Assembly (NCBI RefSeq): GCF_041296385.1 | Contig: NW_027184085.1 | Coordinates: 53,535,109 to 53,599,108 of the forward strand | Reading direction: 5' to 3' | Origin: Aphelocoma coerulescens | Lineage: Eukaryota > Chordata > Aves > Passeriformes > Corvidae | DNA length: 64,000 bases | Shown here: one piece after another, positions 35,144 through 48,200 of the stretch | How the letters are laid out: each line of letters starts with the position of its first letter | How positions within the stretch are numbered: position 1 is the first letter of the stretch | The notes under the pieces: generated by a model | The model's database searches: none | What the model was told of the DNA's origin: nothing | The model's input: the letters and a program-made list of their open reading frames with translations, nothing else | Made by a program: the position numbers and the translations under genes

Positions 35144-38100
35144 ATATTTCTGGCTTTGGAAAATTTATATCTTTTTACTTGTTTTGAAACAAATTATCAA
35201 GGATAGGAAATATTAATATGGGTTAAAAAAAATCTTAGAGTGTTTCTTAAACAGTTACATTTACTTGATGGGGTCTGGCAGAATGAGAAAATAATAGTGG
35301 TAGCTGATTCTGTTATCAGGTAAGAACCTGGAGCATGACTGACAATGGTCTCAACCCTTCCAACTTACAACACAGTCTCTCTTGTACACTGACCTGCCTG
35401 TGCCTCTTGGTCCTGTTTTTGTAGCTGATGAATTGTAAGCAATGGCTGGCTTTGCATAAAGCAACTGGAAATTGCATTGAGCCAGATACAAGCACATTAC
35501 ACCCAGGCTTCACTCCTTGAATTCCTGATTCCCCATGGTGACTGCGGTAGCATTTGTCAGCAGAATAATTCCAAGGCTGAATACAGCCAGGAGAAAATTA
35601 ATACTAGAGAGGCTGGGTTACAAAAACAAATGAACTTTCAAATTCTGCTAAATAGAAGAAACCAGATCATTAAGAAAGACAGACTGATGTATTTAGTCTC
35701 ACGATGACATAAGTAGCCAGAGCATCATCTCATCCATTAAATGCTGCCTTAATTTCCATTCCTGCTATAATTCTTTTTGCATCAGTAGGTGCTATAGTTT
35801 TGATAGTGTTACTGTTGGCAGAGATCTGTCAAATGTAAATACAAAAGCCACTGATCATCCTAATTATTGGAGTTGTTACAATACAGCTCTTTATATATCA
35901 TAAGGCAAGATGGGGACACCTCAAATGTAAATTTCCAATAGCCTTTGAGCCCACAGAAGAATTAGAAGAAATTGACAGGATTAACTATATTCTATATATC
36001 TATATTCTATGTTACATATGAGCTATGTAACAGCAGAGAACTTCTGAATGAGATTCAAAACCTTGAGTGCCATAAAGGAATGCCCAATTGACACAGAACC
36101 ATACTTTGTCTGGAATGATCTCCAGCAACTCATGTTTATTTAAAAATCATGACCTGTTTTTTAATATTTGTATTTCCAGTCATGTCCAACTTGTCTCAAG
36201 TTTTAACCTTCTGCTGTTACCAAGTGCAGAATCTCAGACTGAGGCAATGTGAAGGAAGTAGCTCATAAGCACTGGGACAAATTGCCGGTAACCTCCCTTT
36301 CAGATATTTCCACTTTGCACATTTTAACTTTGTGCCTAAATACTGTCAGAACTACTGTGCAGCTCATGCTGCATGAATCCTAACATCTACATGAAAGGCA
36401 AGTATTGTGCATAACCTGCCTGCAGGGAAGCCTAAATCTAAGCATAAGCCTTAGATTGACTCCAGGTAAGAAAGAGCCCTTGAAAAATAGAACATGACCT
36501 CTGCTTAGTATTTGCAAGTATGTGGATACTCAGAACCACCATTCACTGATGTCTCCCTTCTGTCTGAGGGGCCAGTGTAAGAGGGGAAACTGAGTTGGTC
36601 CTTTTCCCTTAAAGAAGGAATGAGTAGAGTTCTTTTGCTTCCACAAGCTGCCTTTTTCCATCAAACCAGCTGAAATGGAGGGCTACGCTCTGTTTGATTC
36701 AGATGAGAATGGATGACAGGTTTAAAGCTGCTGGGGTCAGCAGTCATCTAACTGTTCCCATCACACACAGAGGGGAAGTATGTGATCACATGCACTCAAA
36801 CAAACAAACAAACAAGATATGCATTTCTGATAATGTCTTTTAGTTGTGCCAGGGTTGAAATGCTGAAAGATTGAACTAGCTTTACCTCTTCCCATGAGAC
36901 CTGTACAGTATGGAAACAGTATTGTTGCTTCCCCCTTTTCCACAAAAAATAAGTACACACAGAGAAACATTTATTATTATACTTAATAGTACAACACTTG
37001 GCTCTTGTTCCCCCTTATTCATGCTTAACACTGTAGTTTTAGGCAGCAATATGAGAAGACAGTATAACAAAGCTTCCTCAAGCATTCAGATTTTAAAATA
37101 AATTTTCTTTGACTTTTTCCAGCTCCCTATTGTATTTGGCTCAGATTTGGCACAGGACTTACGGACAAGCCTAAAGCAAAGAGTATGTTTACTTCCTAGT
37201 ATCTCCAGTGCTTTTAAAACCAAACATGTTTACCATTAAGTATAGCATGAACCTCCCACAAGTGAGTGGGGTAGAACTTGTTACAAAGCCTTGTGGAGTC
37301 AACAAAAAAGGTTACATTAATGTTCTTGGTTTCAAGACAGTTAAAGAGAGAGCCTTGCTACTTCAGTGTGGAAATTTACCAGAAAGGAACTTCAAACTGC
37401 ATAGCAATCAAATTACAAGTGTTGGACAAAACCAGAATCCCTGAGGTTCTCTGGAGGACCTGGGTTTGTAGTGGGGATAAGACTGGGTTAAAGAACTTTT
37501 CTGCTTGACTTTGCTGTCTTCACAGTCCTCAAGAGGTGAAGATAGAACAGAATCCAGCATTTCTGGAAATTCAGTCTTTATATTCTACAAGTTAGTAAAT
37601 AAATTACACTTTCCTATAGAGAGAATCCACTAGAGTGCAGGCTTTATCCGCAGCTAGAAGAAAAGAAATCGTCAGGACCTATTCATTCTCGTCTGTTGCA
37701 TGTACAACAGCCAATGATTACCAAATGACTCCACAGCAGAGAGGAGAGCATGGAGGTGCAGTTCACTTCTATTTCCAGGGAAATGCTGCTGCTGGCAGGT
37801 CCTGAGGCTGTGCACATGGCTGCATGCCAAAGCACAGATCAGCATCCCTCTCCCACAGTGTCCTCTGATTTTAGGGTGTTGTTGCAAGTTTTGCTCTGAG
37901 TCCAGCTCATTCCTAATTCCTCTACTTTTGTCCCCCTTGCCACAGGTCATGTGGGAGAGACTGTAAGCTATGAGTGTTGGAAGTTTGCATTTCTAGTAAA
38001 GTTTATGAAAACCTTTTGTCCAAAAAAATTTTGAGAAATGCAGCTTTGCCAAAACTCTTTGTTTTATGAAAACACTTCAAATTCAGGAAAACAGTCCTAT

Positions 38101-39106
38101 TTCAGAAAAAGACAATGCAACCTTTCATTTCTCTTAACATTTTTTCTTTTTTAAAAAAACCTCTGGTTTTCATCTTTGTTTTTCTTCTAATTCTTGCTTT
38201 TTTTAATACTTATCTCAGAAAGTGAGGAAAGAGCATTGAAAACCTAGAAGGAAAGAGATGGGAGTAAACAAAGAAAACAGGGAGGGAACGCTCTTTTCTT
38301 TCACTTTCCTCTCCCCTGTGTTTTTTTCTGACCTGTGTTCTTTAATGGAAAAAGAAGCACAGCCTCCAACATGTTTTTAATTTGAGTCAGCTTCAAAGAA
38401 GGGAATGCAGGGCCCTTCACATCTCCCTGCCCAGATATGCAGAAGTGGGCTGCGCAGCTGTGTAGCCCCCTGCCAGCCCCCTCCAAATCTCGTCGAGTAG
38501 GGACCTGGGAGTGTCAAGCCCCCCCAGTGCCTTGTGTACCTCCCAGGCACATCAGGATGTCAATTCCCCAAACTGGTCACAGTTCCCTCAGCCACAGCTT
38601 GCTTGCTGCCCCATACTCTTCCTCACCCAAGCAGAATAAGGCCCTTGAACTAAACCCATCAGGTTTTATGTAATCCCATTAAACACATATGTAGGGTAGT
38701 TTGCTGCCCCGGGGAAAAGTATGAGTGGTTTCGGATGTGTGCCCACAAGCAGAATTTACAGATCTTTGGACACTCTTGTCTGGCAATTAGTAGCCCTAGA
38801 AAGAATACAATATTCTGTGAAGCAAAATACCATGTTTCACCTACAAGAGCTTCCTGCCATGGTAAATTTCAAGGTGATCAAGGAGTCTGATTTAATAGAA
38901 CTCTGCAAGCTCAAGGCAACGAAATTTCATTTTTCAAATAACAGTGAAATAAGTACAAACAACAGTGGGTGAAGTATTTGAACAGGTCATCCTGACATGG
39001 CAAAGCTACCTCTATGCTTATGAAAGCAATGGAAAATGGACTTTCACCACTGCCAGTTTATGAGGCTGCCATTAAAAAGTAATTCCAAAGTAATTTCACC
39101 TGGTAG
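35144..39106. other. Non-coding stretch, nothing recognised
   Basis: Nearly 4 kb in which I can support no gene, RNA or repeat family. A short (CAAA)n run lies near 36798-36814. All open frames are under 95 codons. Confidence 0.55.
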
Positions 39107-39289
39107 TGTAGATGTTTAACCCTAGCAGGCAACTAAGTACCACGCAGTCACTTGCTCACTACAGCCAGCTGCCACTGGGGGGGATGAGGGGTGGAATCAG
39201 AAAAAAAAAGGGAAAACCCATGGATTGAGATAAGAACAGATTAATTAATGAAATAAAATAAAATGAAAGTAATAATTGTAATGAAAAGG
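39107..39289 (-). mobile_element. Truncated ERV LTR (3' end only), avian family
   Basis: Read on the minus strand, this is the 3' end of an LTR I recognise from bird genomes. The order is an AT-rich ATTATT/TTTATTT block, CTGTTCTTATCTCAATCC, a T-run, GATTCCACCCCTCATCCCC, a GTGAGCAAGTGACTGCGTGG-like block, CTTAGTTGCC and a GGGTTAAAC end. The LTR end is placed at 39107 (plus-strand TGTAGATGTTTAACC). The 5' part, beyond about 39289, is missing, so no target duplication can be checked. It is more diverged than the LTR at 7.9 kb and so is probably older. The family is likely ERVL-like, from memory; the exact name is not assigned. Confidence 0.7.
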
Positions 39290-42193
39290 GCCACGCTGGT
39301 AAGGAAGGGGTTAACTTTCAAGAGAGAAATGTGGCTGCAGACACAGGGCTAATAAAACACTTGCATTTGGCTTTTCATATCATTAATTTCTCAACTTTTC
39401 TTTCTGCTGCAGCCCTTTAGTGGGTGCAGCTGGTACCACTCACACACCATCCCACTGACTCCTGTGATTTTGAAGCTCCTTGGACGGTAGCATTTAGATG
39501 TATAGCAGGCCGATTTGTGGGTGTGGAGCTGGCAGCAAGTTGTGAAGTGCTACCATTTGGCAGTCATCTTGCAGAAAGCCCATTATTAACAAGCATGAGT
39601 GCACATCTATTATGCTAGGAACATTCCTTGAAGCCTTTTGCTAATTTCACACCTTGATTCTTTGTAATGATGAAGGTGCCTTTCACATTTTGTGTAGACT
39701 CTGGTGGTGCCACTGCTCATTTCAGTCCTGGTAGATAGATTTGGAACAGGGACATTACTTTCAGTTTTGACAAAATTAATTCCCACCATTAACATTGATC
39801 GACCATATCTGCTAGTTTTATTTCTCAGTTTCTTTCTAGATTTCCATCATCTGGTGTTCAAGATCATAACTTTATGTTTGACTGTCAATGATTCTTTTTT
39901 GCTTATTTGTTGTTTATATTTTCTTTTATTCTTCCACACAATTGCTGGACTCCCACAGTTTGGGCTCAATGTCTCTGCTCAAGTCTCCTTGCTTTGCAAC
40001 TTGACAGAAGATGGAAAAGAAAAGGTTCTGCTGACTAGAAGACAGTGCCATAAGAATGAATTTTGCGAAAATGTCACCGTTTTTCTTGTCGTCTCTGATT
40101 TTTAAACTTCTGTGCAGAATGGGACTTTGAGCTGCCCTAGGGCTGCTCTAAATAACCATGCAACTTGGACGTCAGGTACCCATAGTGTTAGGAAAAGACT
40201 ACACTGAAAATCATCTTTGAAAAATTCTAACTGCATTTAGTGCTCTGGCATAGCAAACCGGCAAAACCAAAGTATCTTAAAATTTACCTGAGTCTCAAAG
40301 CCCAATGACAATAAGAACATTTTTGCCTTCTGTTTCTAGAGAAGTTCCCACCATTATAATATGCATAAAGATATTTGTTTGTATGTCTTTATTCTACATT
40401 AGGTCATGGGGAAAATATTTTAAAAGAATGGGCTATGAAGACTGAACATTACTGTTTTTTAGTTTGTTGGTTTTGGGTTTTTTGGGTTTTTTTTTAATGG
40501 AATCTACATCTCTGCTAAAGTCAATCTGGCTAACAACTATTTAAAACAGGTATTTTTACTGCATCCTGTAATAAGAATTCCATATAATATCCAGTATGTA
40601 CTTCTAAAATCTGGCCTCCTAGTGCCATTTTCTGTATTTCTGCTATGCAGCTTTTTACTGGGGGTTCAGAAAAGCCAGCAGTTTCATGTTTACTGTGAAC
40701 ACGAAGTGGATTGATGGCTCCCCAGTCCACCCTAACTCAGTACAGGTGACCAAGCAGAGGAAGCACTGCTACTGAGGGATGCACCAGGCTGTGTGTGGAG
40801 GTGCAACACGAGTCTGGACTGCAACAGAGATCCTGCATGTGTCCTCCTGTCCCTCCTCACTGCTTTCCCCACCATGAGTGCTGAGGCATCTGATGGTGAC
40901 ATGTACCAGCCCAGTCCAGCAGCCAAGGTCAGAGCCCCCTGCAAATGCAAACCTCCTGCAAATGCCACACACGCACCTGCCCTGGGCTGCAGCAGAAACA
41001 GACCTCCAGAGGAAAGAACAAAATTTCACATTGTCAGGAGGGTGGTGGAGAGGGTTGGAGAACAGAGGGAGAAGGCAGAACAGGAGAGCAGCTGGATGCT
41101 TTTTTTTATTTTACTTTTTTTTCAAATGGAAGACATTCTATGCTTCCTCCAGCAATGTAAGAGGTGCTGCTGAGGTGCTGAAAGGGAAGAGGGAGGCATA
41201 AATAGAAAGGTGAAAGGGGTGCTTGAAAAAGGAAATTTGGACCAAGGAGAGAAAACCTGGAACTGTTTCAAAGCAAACCTTCCCTTAACTATGGGAGCTG
41301 GCCTGTGAGTCTAAACAGGCTATGTAATTTGCTATAGCTCATACCCTTTAATTTAGCCACTAGGTGTATTTGTACAGAAATACAGAACTAAAAGCAGCTC
41401 AGAGCATGTCAGGAAGTCAAGTTGAGTATGTGTTTCTTGGGACTCTGTCTGGTTGAAGTACACTTAACTACCTGTTTGGGAATATAGGTTTGGCAAACAG
41501 CATAGCCAGAAAAAGGAAAAAAACCCTATTTTTATTTCAGAACTCCTCAGTCATTAGTGAGCTGTGCTGGAAGCATTAATGAATTACCATTTCAGACATT
41601 TTTTCAGAAGCTGTCACCATAATGTAGCAATGGTACTGTTTGAAAACCAGGGGAAAAGTCACTCTTAAGAATAGTCAGAGGAGTATTGAAAAAAACATGG
41701 AGGTGCAAAACCTTTGTTTGTTGCAGGATTTGCATTCATCTGTCAGGCTTTTCTTTCTCCTCTCAAGCAGTAATTCGTAGACATCCTCATCAATCCTATT
41801 ATTTATGGTGGGACAGCATACAGAAACCAGTGATGCTAACAGTATGATTATCCTGCACTTCCTTCTGCAATCAGGAAAGAAACCACTCAGTGTGTATTGG
41901 GGTGAGAACCTGACACTGATTTTTTGGGGCTTGGCAGCATTTTGAAGCAGCAGGGTGCTGCTGCAGGTAGGGATTATTTGTATAAAGCCAGTGCCCTGGA
42001 GAGTCTTTTGTGGGCTAGATCCACACAGTGTGCAATACTGGGTGAAGTACACAATAAAAATCATGTTTAAGAGTAAAAAAATGGAAGTAGGAAATAAGAA
42101 ACCACAAATGGGAACAAACAGGAAAAGACTGCAAAACAGCAAGACCACATCAATCAGGATAAAATGCTGTGCTTTTGGCACCAATGACCTCAC
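39290..42193. other. Non-coding stretch, nothing recognised
   Basis: No gene could be supported. A 133-codon plus frame (39704-40105) is rich in Leu, Phe and Ile, as random AT-rich frames are, and has no splice signals. Frames near 40.8-41.2 kb overlap on both strands. Confidence 0.5.
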
Positions 42194-42235
42194 TCTCTTT
42201 TGGTCCTCCAGTATTACGTCTCTCAGTGCCATTTC
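42194..42235 (-). other. Possible 42-nt in-frame microexon, or start of a 185-codon ORF
   Basis: On the minus strand, an acceptor-like TTGACTTTTTCAG precedes GAAATGG (exon side 42235), and a donor-like AAGAGA|GTGAGG follows after 42 nt. The length is a multiple of three and the segment is open in phase 1, so it could be an optional cassette between the 51.4-kb and 17.8-kb candidates. Alternatively the ATG inside it opens an uninterrupted 185-codon frame (41675-42232). That frame has a hydrophobic run at about residues 23-62 and a Lys/Arg-rich end, and I recognise no family. A frame of this length is expected by chance about once in a window of this size and composition. Confidence 0.2.
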
Positions 42236-45200
42236 CTGAAAAAGTCAAACGTATTCACCTAAGACACCTTATTCTCACAACATTTCACCCACGGATGTTG
42301 CTGGTGCTTTCCACATGGAAATGAGCACCCTGAGCTTTAAAATAAGGTCATCTACCCTAGCCGTCACAAGTGTGAAATATCAAGCACTGTCAAAGTGCTA
42401 AATGCACTTGACTGGAGCCCACATCTGGTTTAAGGAGATTGCACCTGGATGAGCTACAAGCTTTGAACTGGCTTATTACTGAGGGTACAGTTTGTGCAGG
42501 AGTGCTGGAGAGGTTTTTCATGTACCTATACACACAGGCATGGGATTTTAAATTTATAATAGATATAGGGATTTGGTTTGTTGTGGTTAGAGCTATTCTG
42601 TACTATTTTTTAATTTTGCTAGTGCATGCTGAAGAACAATTTTAAATGCTGTCACTTGTGAGAGTTTTTATAGATTTTAAATACAAAACCTGATGAGGGG
42701 TTATCTGTCCAGTATACCTGATTAGACAGAAATTGATATATAGAAGATAATTTTTAATATAGTTCATCTATTGGTCCAGAGTTAACAATTATTAATTTGT
42801 CTATGGTTTGTAGGCTGTAGATTTTACTCAGAATAGGTAATCTATTAGTCTGTAGTTAATAAATAACTGACATATTTACAATATCTGTTATTGACAGAAG
42901 AATATTTGCAAATATTAAACCAACTTATATAATGCTTGTAAAAGCTTTCATTTCCTTAATGTCTGGACCAAATGTAATCATGAGTCACCTAATGGCCTTA
43001 GGGATGGGGATGTCCTTTGTACATCCAAACACACAAGCTTATGAAGAGGATAGATGAAGAGAAGAGTGGTGCGGTTTATTGAGGAATCCATTTCTGGCTG
43101 TTGCATTTACTTGTAAAAACTTCCCAACATGCTGAAAGGCAATTATCTGCCACTGGGTATGTACTGAAAATCTGTGGCATGGCAACAAAAACCATAATTC
43201 ATATTTAAAAGCGTAGGGTCATGGCTGTGGTCACTTCCCTGGGCTTTTGATCATGTTTGTGGATGGAGTGGAAATTGCTGCAATGTGATGGATGATCTTG
43301 GGCTCCCACAGTAGGGACAACCTGGCAAACATTACCATCAGGGGGGTTAGGGTCTGAGCATGGTCATTAAAATGTAAAATTTTAAGTACTTCCATGCCAT
43401 CAGCAAGAGCCTAATAGCAAAAAAATGTGACACAGTTAGCTTTGCTTCTGCCTCTGTGGGCATGGAGACACAAAGGGTTTATGCCCTACTCAAGGCATAA
43501 TCAGCAAGAATGCATTCAAGCAAACAGAAGCAGCAAAATTACTCCTTTGGTTTTCATCTCCATTCTTATCTACAAGCCACCAGAGGAGCTGTTTGCTGAA
43601 GATGTTCTAATGACAGGATGATACTGTCGTGATAGCAAGCACATATCCCAGCTTAAACATGGGTGCTTGAGGACTCAAGAGCACTGCTGTATTTCCCACA
43701 CATGGAATATGGCATGGGAGAAACAAGTGGTCTTCCCTCAGGCTGACTGCACATCAGATGATCTGGGTAGGTATGGCCTCCCTGCAATGCTTTCTGGTTG
43801 TCATGCTGGCCTGAGACAGAGTATTCTCAAGGACTGCTGATTCCACACTTGTTTGCTTTCCTGAGATTAGGGGATTTTGTGTTCTGTTACGAAACCAAGA
43901 TCCCTAAAACACCATGAGTTTTCTAAATTTAGGTGCCATCTTTGGTACTGGGAATGTTCAGATTTCTCTCCATTGTGGATGAATTTCCCCTTCATGTAAT
44001 CATTTCAGGATGACATGAAATATTCAGGAAGAAGTTACTCCAGGCCAACATGTAGCTAAGATGTCTAACCCATCTTTCAGCATGTTTAGTGTTCACCTAC
44101 GCCTCTTCTCTATCTAAAATTTGGAGCTCTGTCCCCCATGCACTGGCTGCCCTGAAACTTGTGTCACTCAGCTGACCCCTTTTCCTTCCATGTTTCACAT
44201 CCCATGGGACAGTTCACAGCCAGGATGCAGAACAGCTGCTTACTGCAATTGTCCAAGGCAAACATGGTTCCTTCTCTATGCACAATTCTCCAGTGAAACA
44301 CATGCAGCCTGGACAAGAGCATCCTGGTACTTAGTTCAGCCCTCTGGTTGTTAAAGGCCATTTAATATAATGAGGCTAAGGCTTGCCTGAGGGCAGTTGC
44401 AAAGGCCAGTTCTCTACACATCCAGGTCTAGAAGCTGCTCTTCCCAACAAGCCCACAAAGAGCTTCTCACTGTTGGCACCTTCCCCGTGTTTCCTGGGGT
44501 TGAAAGAGGACTTGATTTACATTGAGTTTCAAACTAAGCAGATTGACATCAAAGCAACGGAAATCAGGCCCCAGTAAGTGGTTTATAAATGCAGCCTAAG
44601 TGTTTTGAATCAAAACAGTTCTTTCAGTGAATTTGGAGGGGTAAGTCTGTTGTCCTTATCATTGTTAGTTTCTGTCTTGAAAACACTGAAAGGTCACTCA
44701 CATGAAATCTACTCAGGGGATCATTAGGAAAAAAGCTTCCATTCCTGAATAAAACCCTTACCGGTAGGCTTTTCCTGTTCTTTTTTTTTTCATGGTATTG
44801 CTTGGAGAGGATAGTAATCTAAACAAGAAAGGTATGTATGGATTGTCTCAGAGAAACCTCCTGTGGGCTGTATTGTACAATATTAAGGAATGGAACCTCA
44901 GCTCGTGCATGCTTTTCTCATCCCAGACGGAGAAGACAAGGCTTTGCTCTGCACAGCCTTTGCAAACAGCCTTGAGACCGCTTTGTGCCCCTGAACAAAG
45001 AGCTTATGCAGAGGCACCCAGCGAGGACCAGATGTCTGACTCATAAAGTACTTAACTGAAATGACAGCCACATATAAGTTTGCTGGATGTTTGTTTTAGC
45101 AAATGTGCTATCTCTCTGTGTATATCTCTAGGCTGTCAATGACAACATTTCCTTTCAAAGCTGAAAGAACAGTGTCTTTTTGTAGTACTGGTGCACCTAT

Positions 45201-48200
45201 AGACTGCACTAAATAGCATAAAACAAATACAATGTTACAAGGAAGGAGGAAGGAAAATCCAACAGCTTTTGAAATAAACCTTTTGTGTAATTGGGCATCT
45301 GAAGCTTCATGGAGTACATGTGTAAAAACACAGCACAGAAGAAGATAAATAAGGCTTCAATAAATATTTTGTATTACAATTGACCCAAACACCAGAATTA
45401 TCTAAAATCCAGTCTTCATCTAGATTTAACTTTTACAAATGGCTCTGGGATATCTGATCAGCTGAACTAGAAACAGCAGGGCTGTTGCTCAGGAGCTGAT
45501 GCACTGAGGCGTTCAAAAGAAGCACTGTGCCTCAGAGCAATCTTGCCTTCTCTCCTCATCTACCTGAAATAGCTGAGTAGGCACAGTGATATCACCCTGT
45601 TGATGTGACCAGTAGAGGAAGGAAAAAAATTTCCCAAAGAACAGCTTAGACTTTGATAAAATGAGGTAAAGAATGAAGTCCAAAAACACAAAGGTGCCTC
45701 TGTCTGCCATTGAAACCCTTCAGAGATGGGCACCAAGACTGACTTGATGGATACGAGAGCAAATGCAGAAGGTTGTGCTTGCAGCAGACCCACTGCCAAC
45801 CTAGAGGGAAGATGTCTGCTGAACATAAGCAATGGGGTGCTTTGTGCAGGAAGCCTGAATGTCCATTTCACAGAAGCATGGAATAGCAATATTTTTTATT
45901 AACAGTCCTACCCAGAATGGAGGCAGATTTTCCTACATGTTATGGAAATAGGAAAACACTCTTACACTGATGGCTGTTATTTTCATCACAGAAAATAAAT
46001 CGCAGAAAGACAAGATCTGCTCTTCCCCACATTAATGAATGAACCAGGGGAGTTTTTTTCACTCTACCAAACAAGCCTATGTAGAGGCTCATAACTAGAA
46101 ATCTTCATTCTGATATAGAATGAAATTTCCTACATATCTGTTCTCAAAACATTATAGATTTGGTGAATTCTTCTTTCAGTTTCAGCTTATCTTTTTAAAA
46201 TGAAGAATTCAAACAGTCCTTTTTCCCTGAACTTGATTTACAAGAGAACCTCCAAAGAATTTAAAAAAAAAAAAAAAAAATCAGTCATGGTTGAAACTCT
46301 TCTTTGAGCAATATTGCCATTAAAATGTTACATTTGTAAACACCCATAAGGCAATATCGTAACCTTTTTACTGTGGCTAAGAACGGTCAGTGACCTGTAG
46401 CTCACTGATGAAGTAAGTGAAACTGTATAAATATTCTGTAAATTACTCTTCACAATGAGCCGTCTGTCTAAGCAAAAGCTTGTGTTATAGTCCAGACAAT
46501 ACTGAGAACTTTCTAGCATTGACCTTAGAGAAGACATACTGCATAGCCCAAATCCAAACATGACCAAGCGAAGTACAAGCAAATCAGGGGTGCTTTCCTT
46601 TCATTAGACTTTCTCCCTGACCTCTGGATGACAAGGGCATAGGAAAAGGAAGCAATTTTTCTTCTGTCCTTGGGGAAAGAACATTCGAAAGAGATTTCCT
46701 GTGACTGGTCTGCATCATCTCTCTGGTGCCTGATGTGAAGCTCTGGAAGACCACCTTTTTTTAGCATCCATCACAAGCATTTATTCACTTTTTCTCCATG
46801 AAGGGCCCTGTGTGAAATTCACAAAAGCTTTAGGTGGGTACTACAAGTAGTTGGATGGGATCAATCAAAATATTTTAGCACTTTAGAGAAATGTCTTACT
46901 GGAACAATCCTTCCAAAGTCAATCATTCTGATCTCAAATTTTTAACTATTTCCCATCTTTCTCTTGCCAGGGGCTGTAAAGGTCAATTAATAAAGTTCAC
47001 TGCCATATCCTTTTAAGTGTTTTGTTGAAAATTTGAGAAGGCCTTTTTTTAATCTATGATAATTTAAAAATATATTTAACACCTCAATTTTTGTCATTTT
47101 AAGTTATCACATGCATTATAGAAATAATGTATCTTGTGTAGTTCCAATCCTTTTGAGTTGTGGCCTGTTTAATCATGGTAAGACCATATGCCAAACTCTT
47201 TGTTCTCAAAGTCATGGGTTCCCAGAGAACTATGACTAACAAACCAAAAGTCAGTGCTGGACCTCTCCAGATTTCTCTCTCTGGTGGTATCCACCTAAGG
47301 GCAATTTATGATTCTGCATTTCCTACCAGAGGGCCTTCTTAAAGTGCAGCACAGCTTTCCTTTTGTTCTACCCAGATGAATAGGATGCTTCAACATTCTC
47401 TATTCTCTTTCCTGTTGTGCAAGTTCCTGTACTGTAAGGAAGCACCCACAAGAGTATTATGGTTTACATTAGTGTTTTACATGGTAACATAAGCATTATC
47501 TCACACAGAGCCTCAGCTGCATGAAAAGAGAAGCAGTGAATGAGAGAAGTGTGAGAAAACAATCCATTCCTACAGTAAACAATTGACCAAAAATACACTG
47601 CTGAGCTCTTTTAACTATGGGGCTCTCAGAAGTTACAATATTAATTATGAGATTTACTTGGTAGTCATATTTCTTAGAGAAACAGACATGTATTACATTT
47701 AGGGGAGATGTCAGACTACAGCTATTATCAGGGTAGAATTTAGGATCAGCATTAGGGTTTCAAGGAGGCAAAGAAACAATAGGTAATGTTCACAGGCATC
47801 CTAATTTTTCCTTTCTTTTGTGCAAACTAGGAATGGTGAGATCATAGTTTCACAGGCTTCAGAGACACAGCATTAAGAACAAAACTAGTTGTAACTCTGG
47901 TGAGGGATTAGTATGGAGAATATGGCTGGGATACGGGGGAAGGAAGGACCTGAAAGCAGGTTGGAATACATTGACATTTTGAGCTTGATATTGTAACACG
48001 TTTCTGGAGCTACTTCTAGGAGTCAGGGAGATGAAGAAAAACTAGAGGTATGGTGAAATTGGGAAATTCAGGAAGGATCAGCTGTGCTGTGCTGAGAGCT
48101 GCCATCAGCCTGGATCCATATTTTCTGGTTCAAAAAACTGGTGGTGTTATAGTACATTGACCAAGCATCTTTATGTGATTTAGGCAGCTAGAACTGAGTG

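Noticed and set aside
34766..35216. 146- and 74-codon plus frames rich in Gly, Lys, Arg and Glu
   Set aside because: Produced by the GGGAAA hexamer tract; no flanking domain or splice support.
39704..40105. 133-codon plus frame resembling a membrane protein
   Set aside because: Hydrophobicity follows from T-rich DNA; no family match, splice signals or Kozak support.
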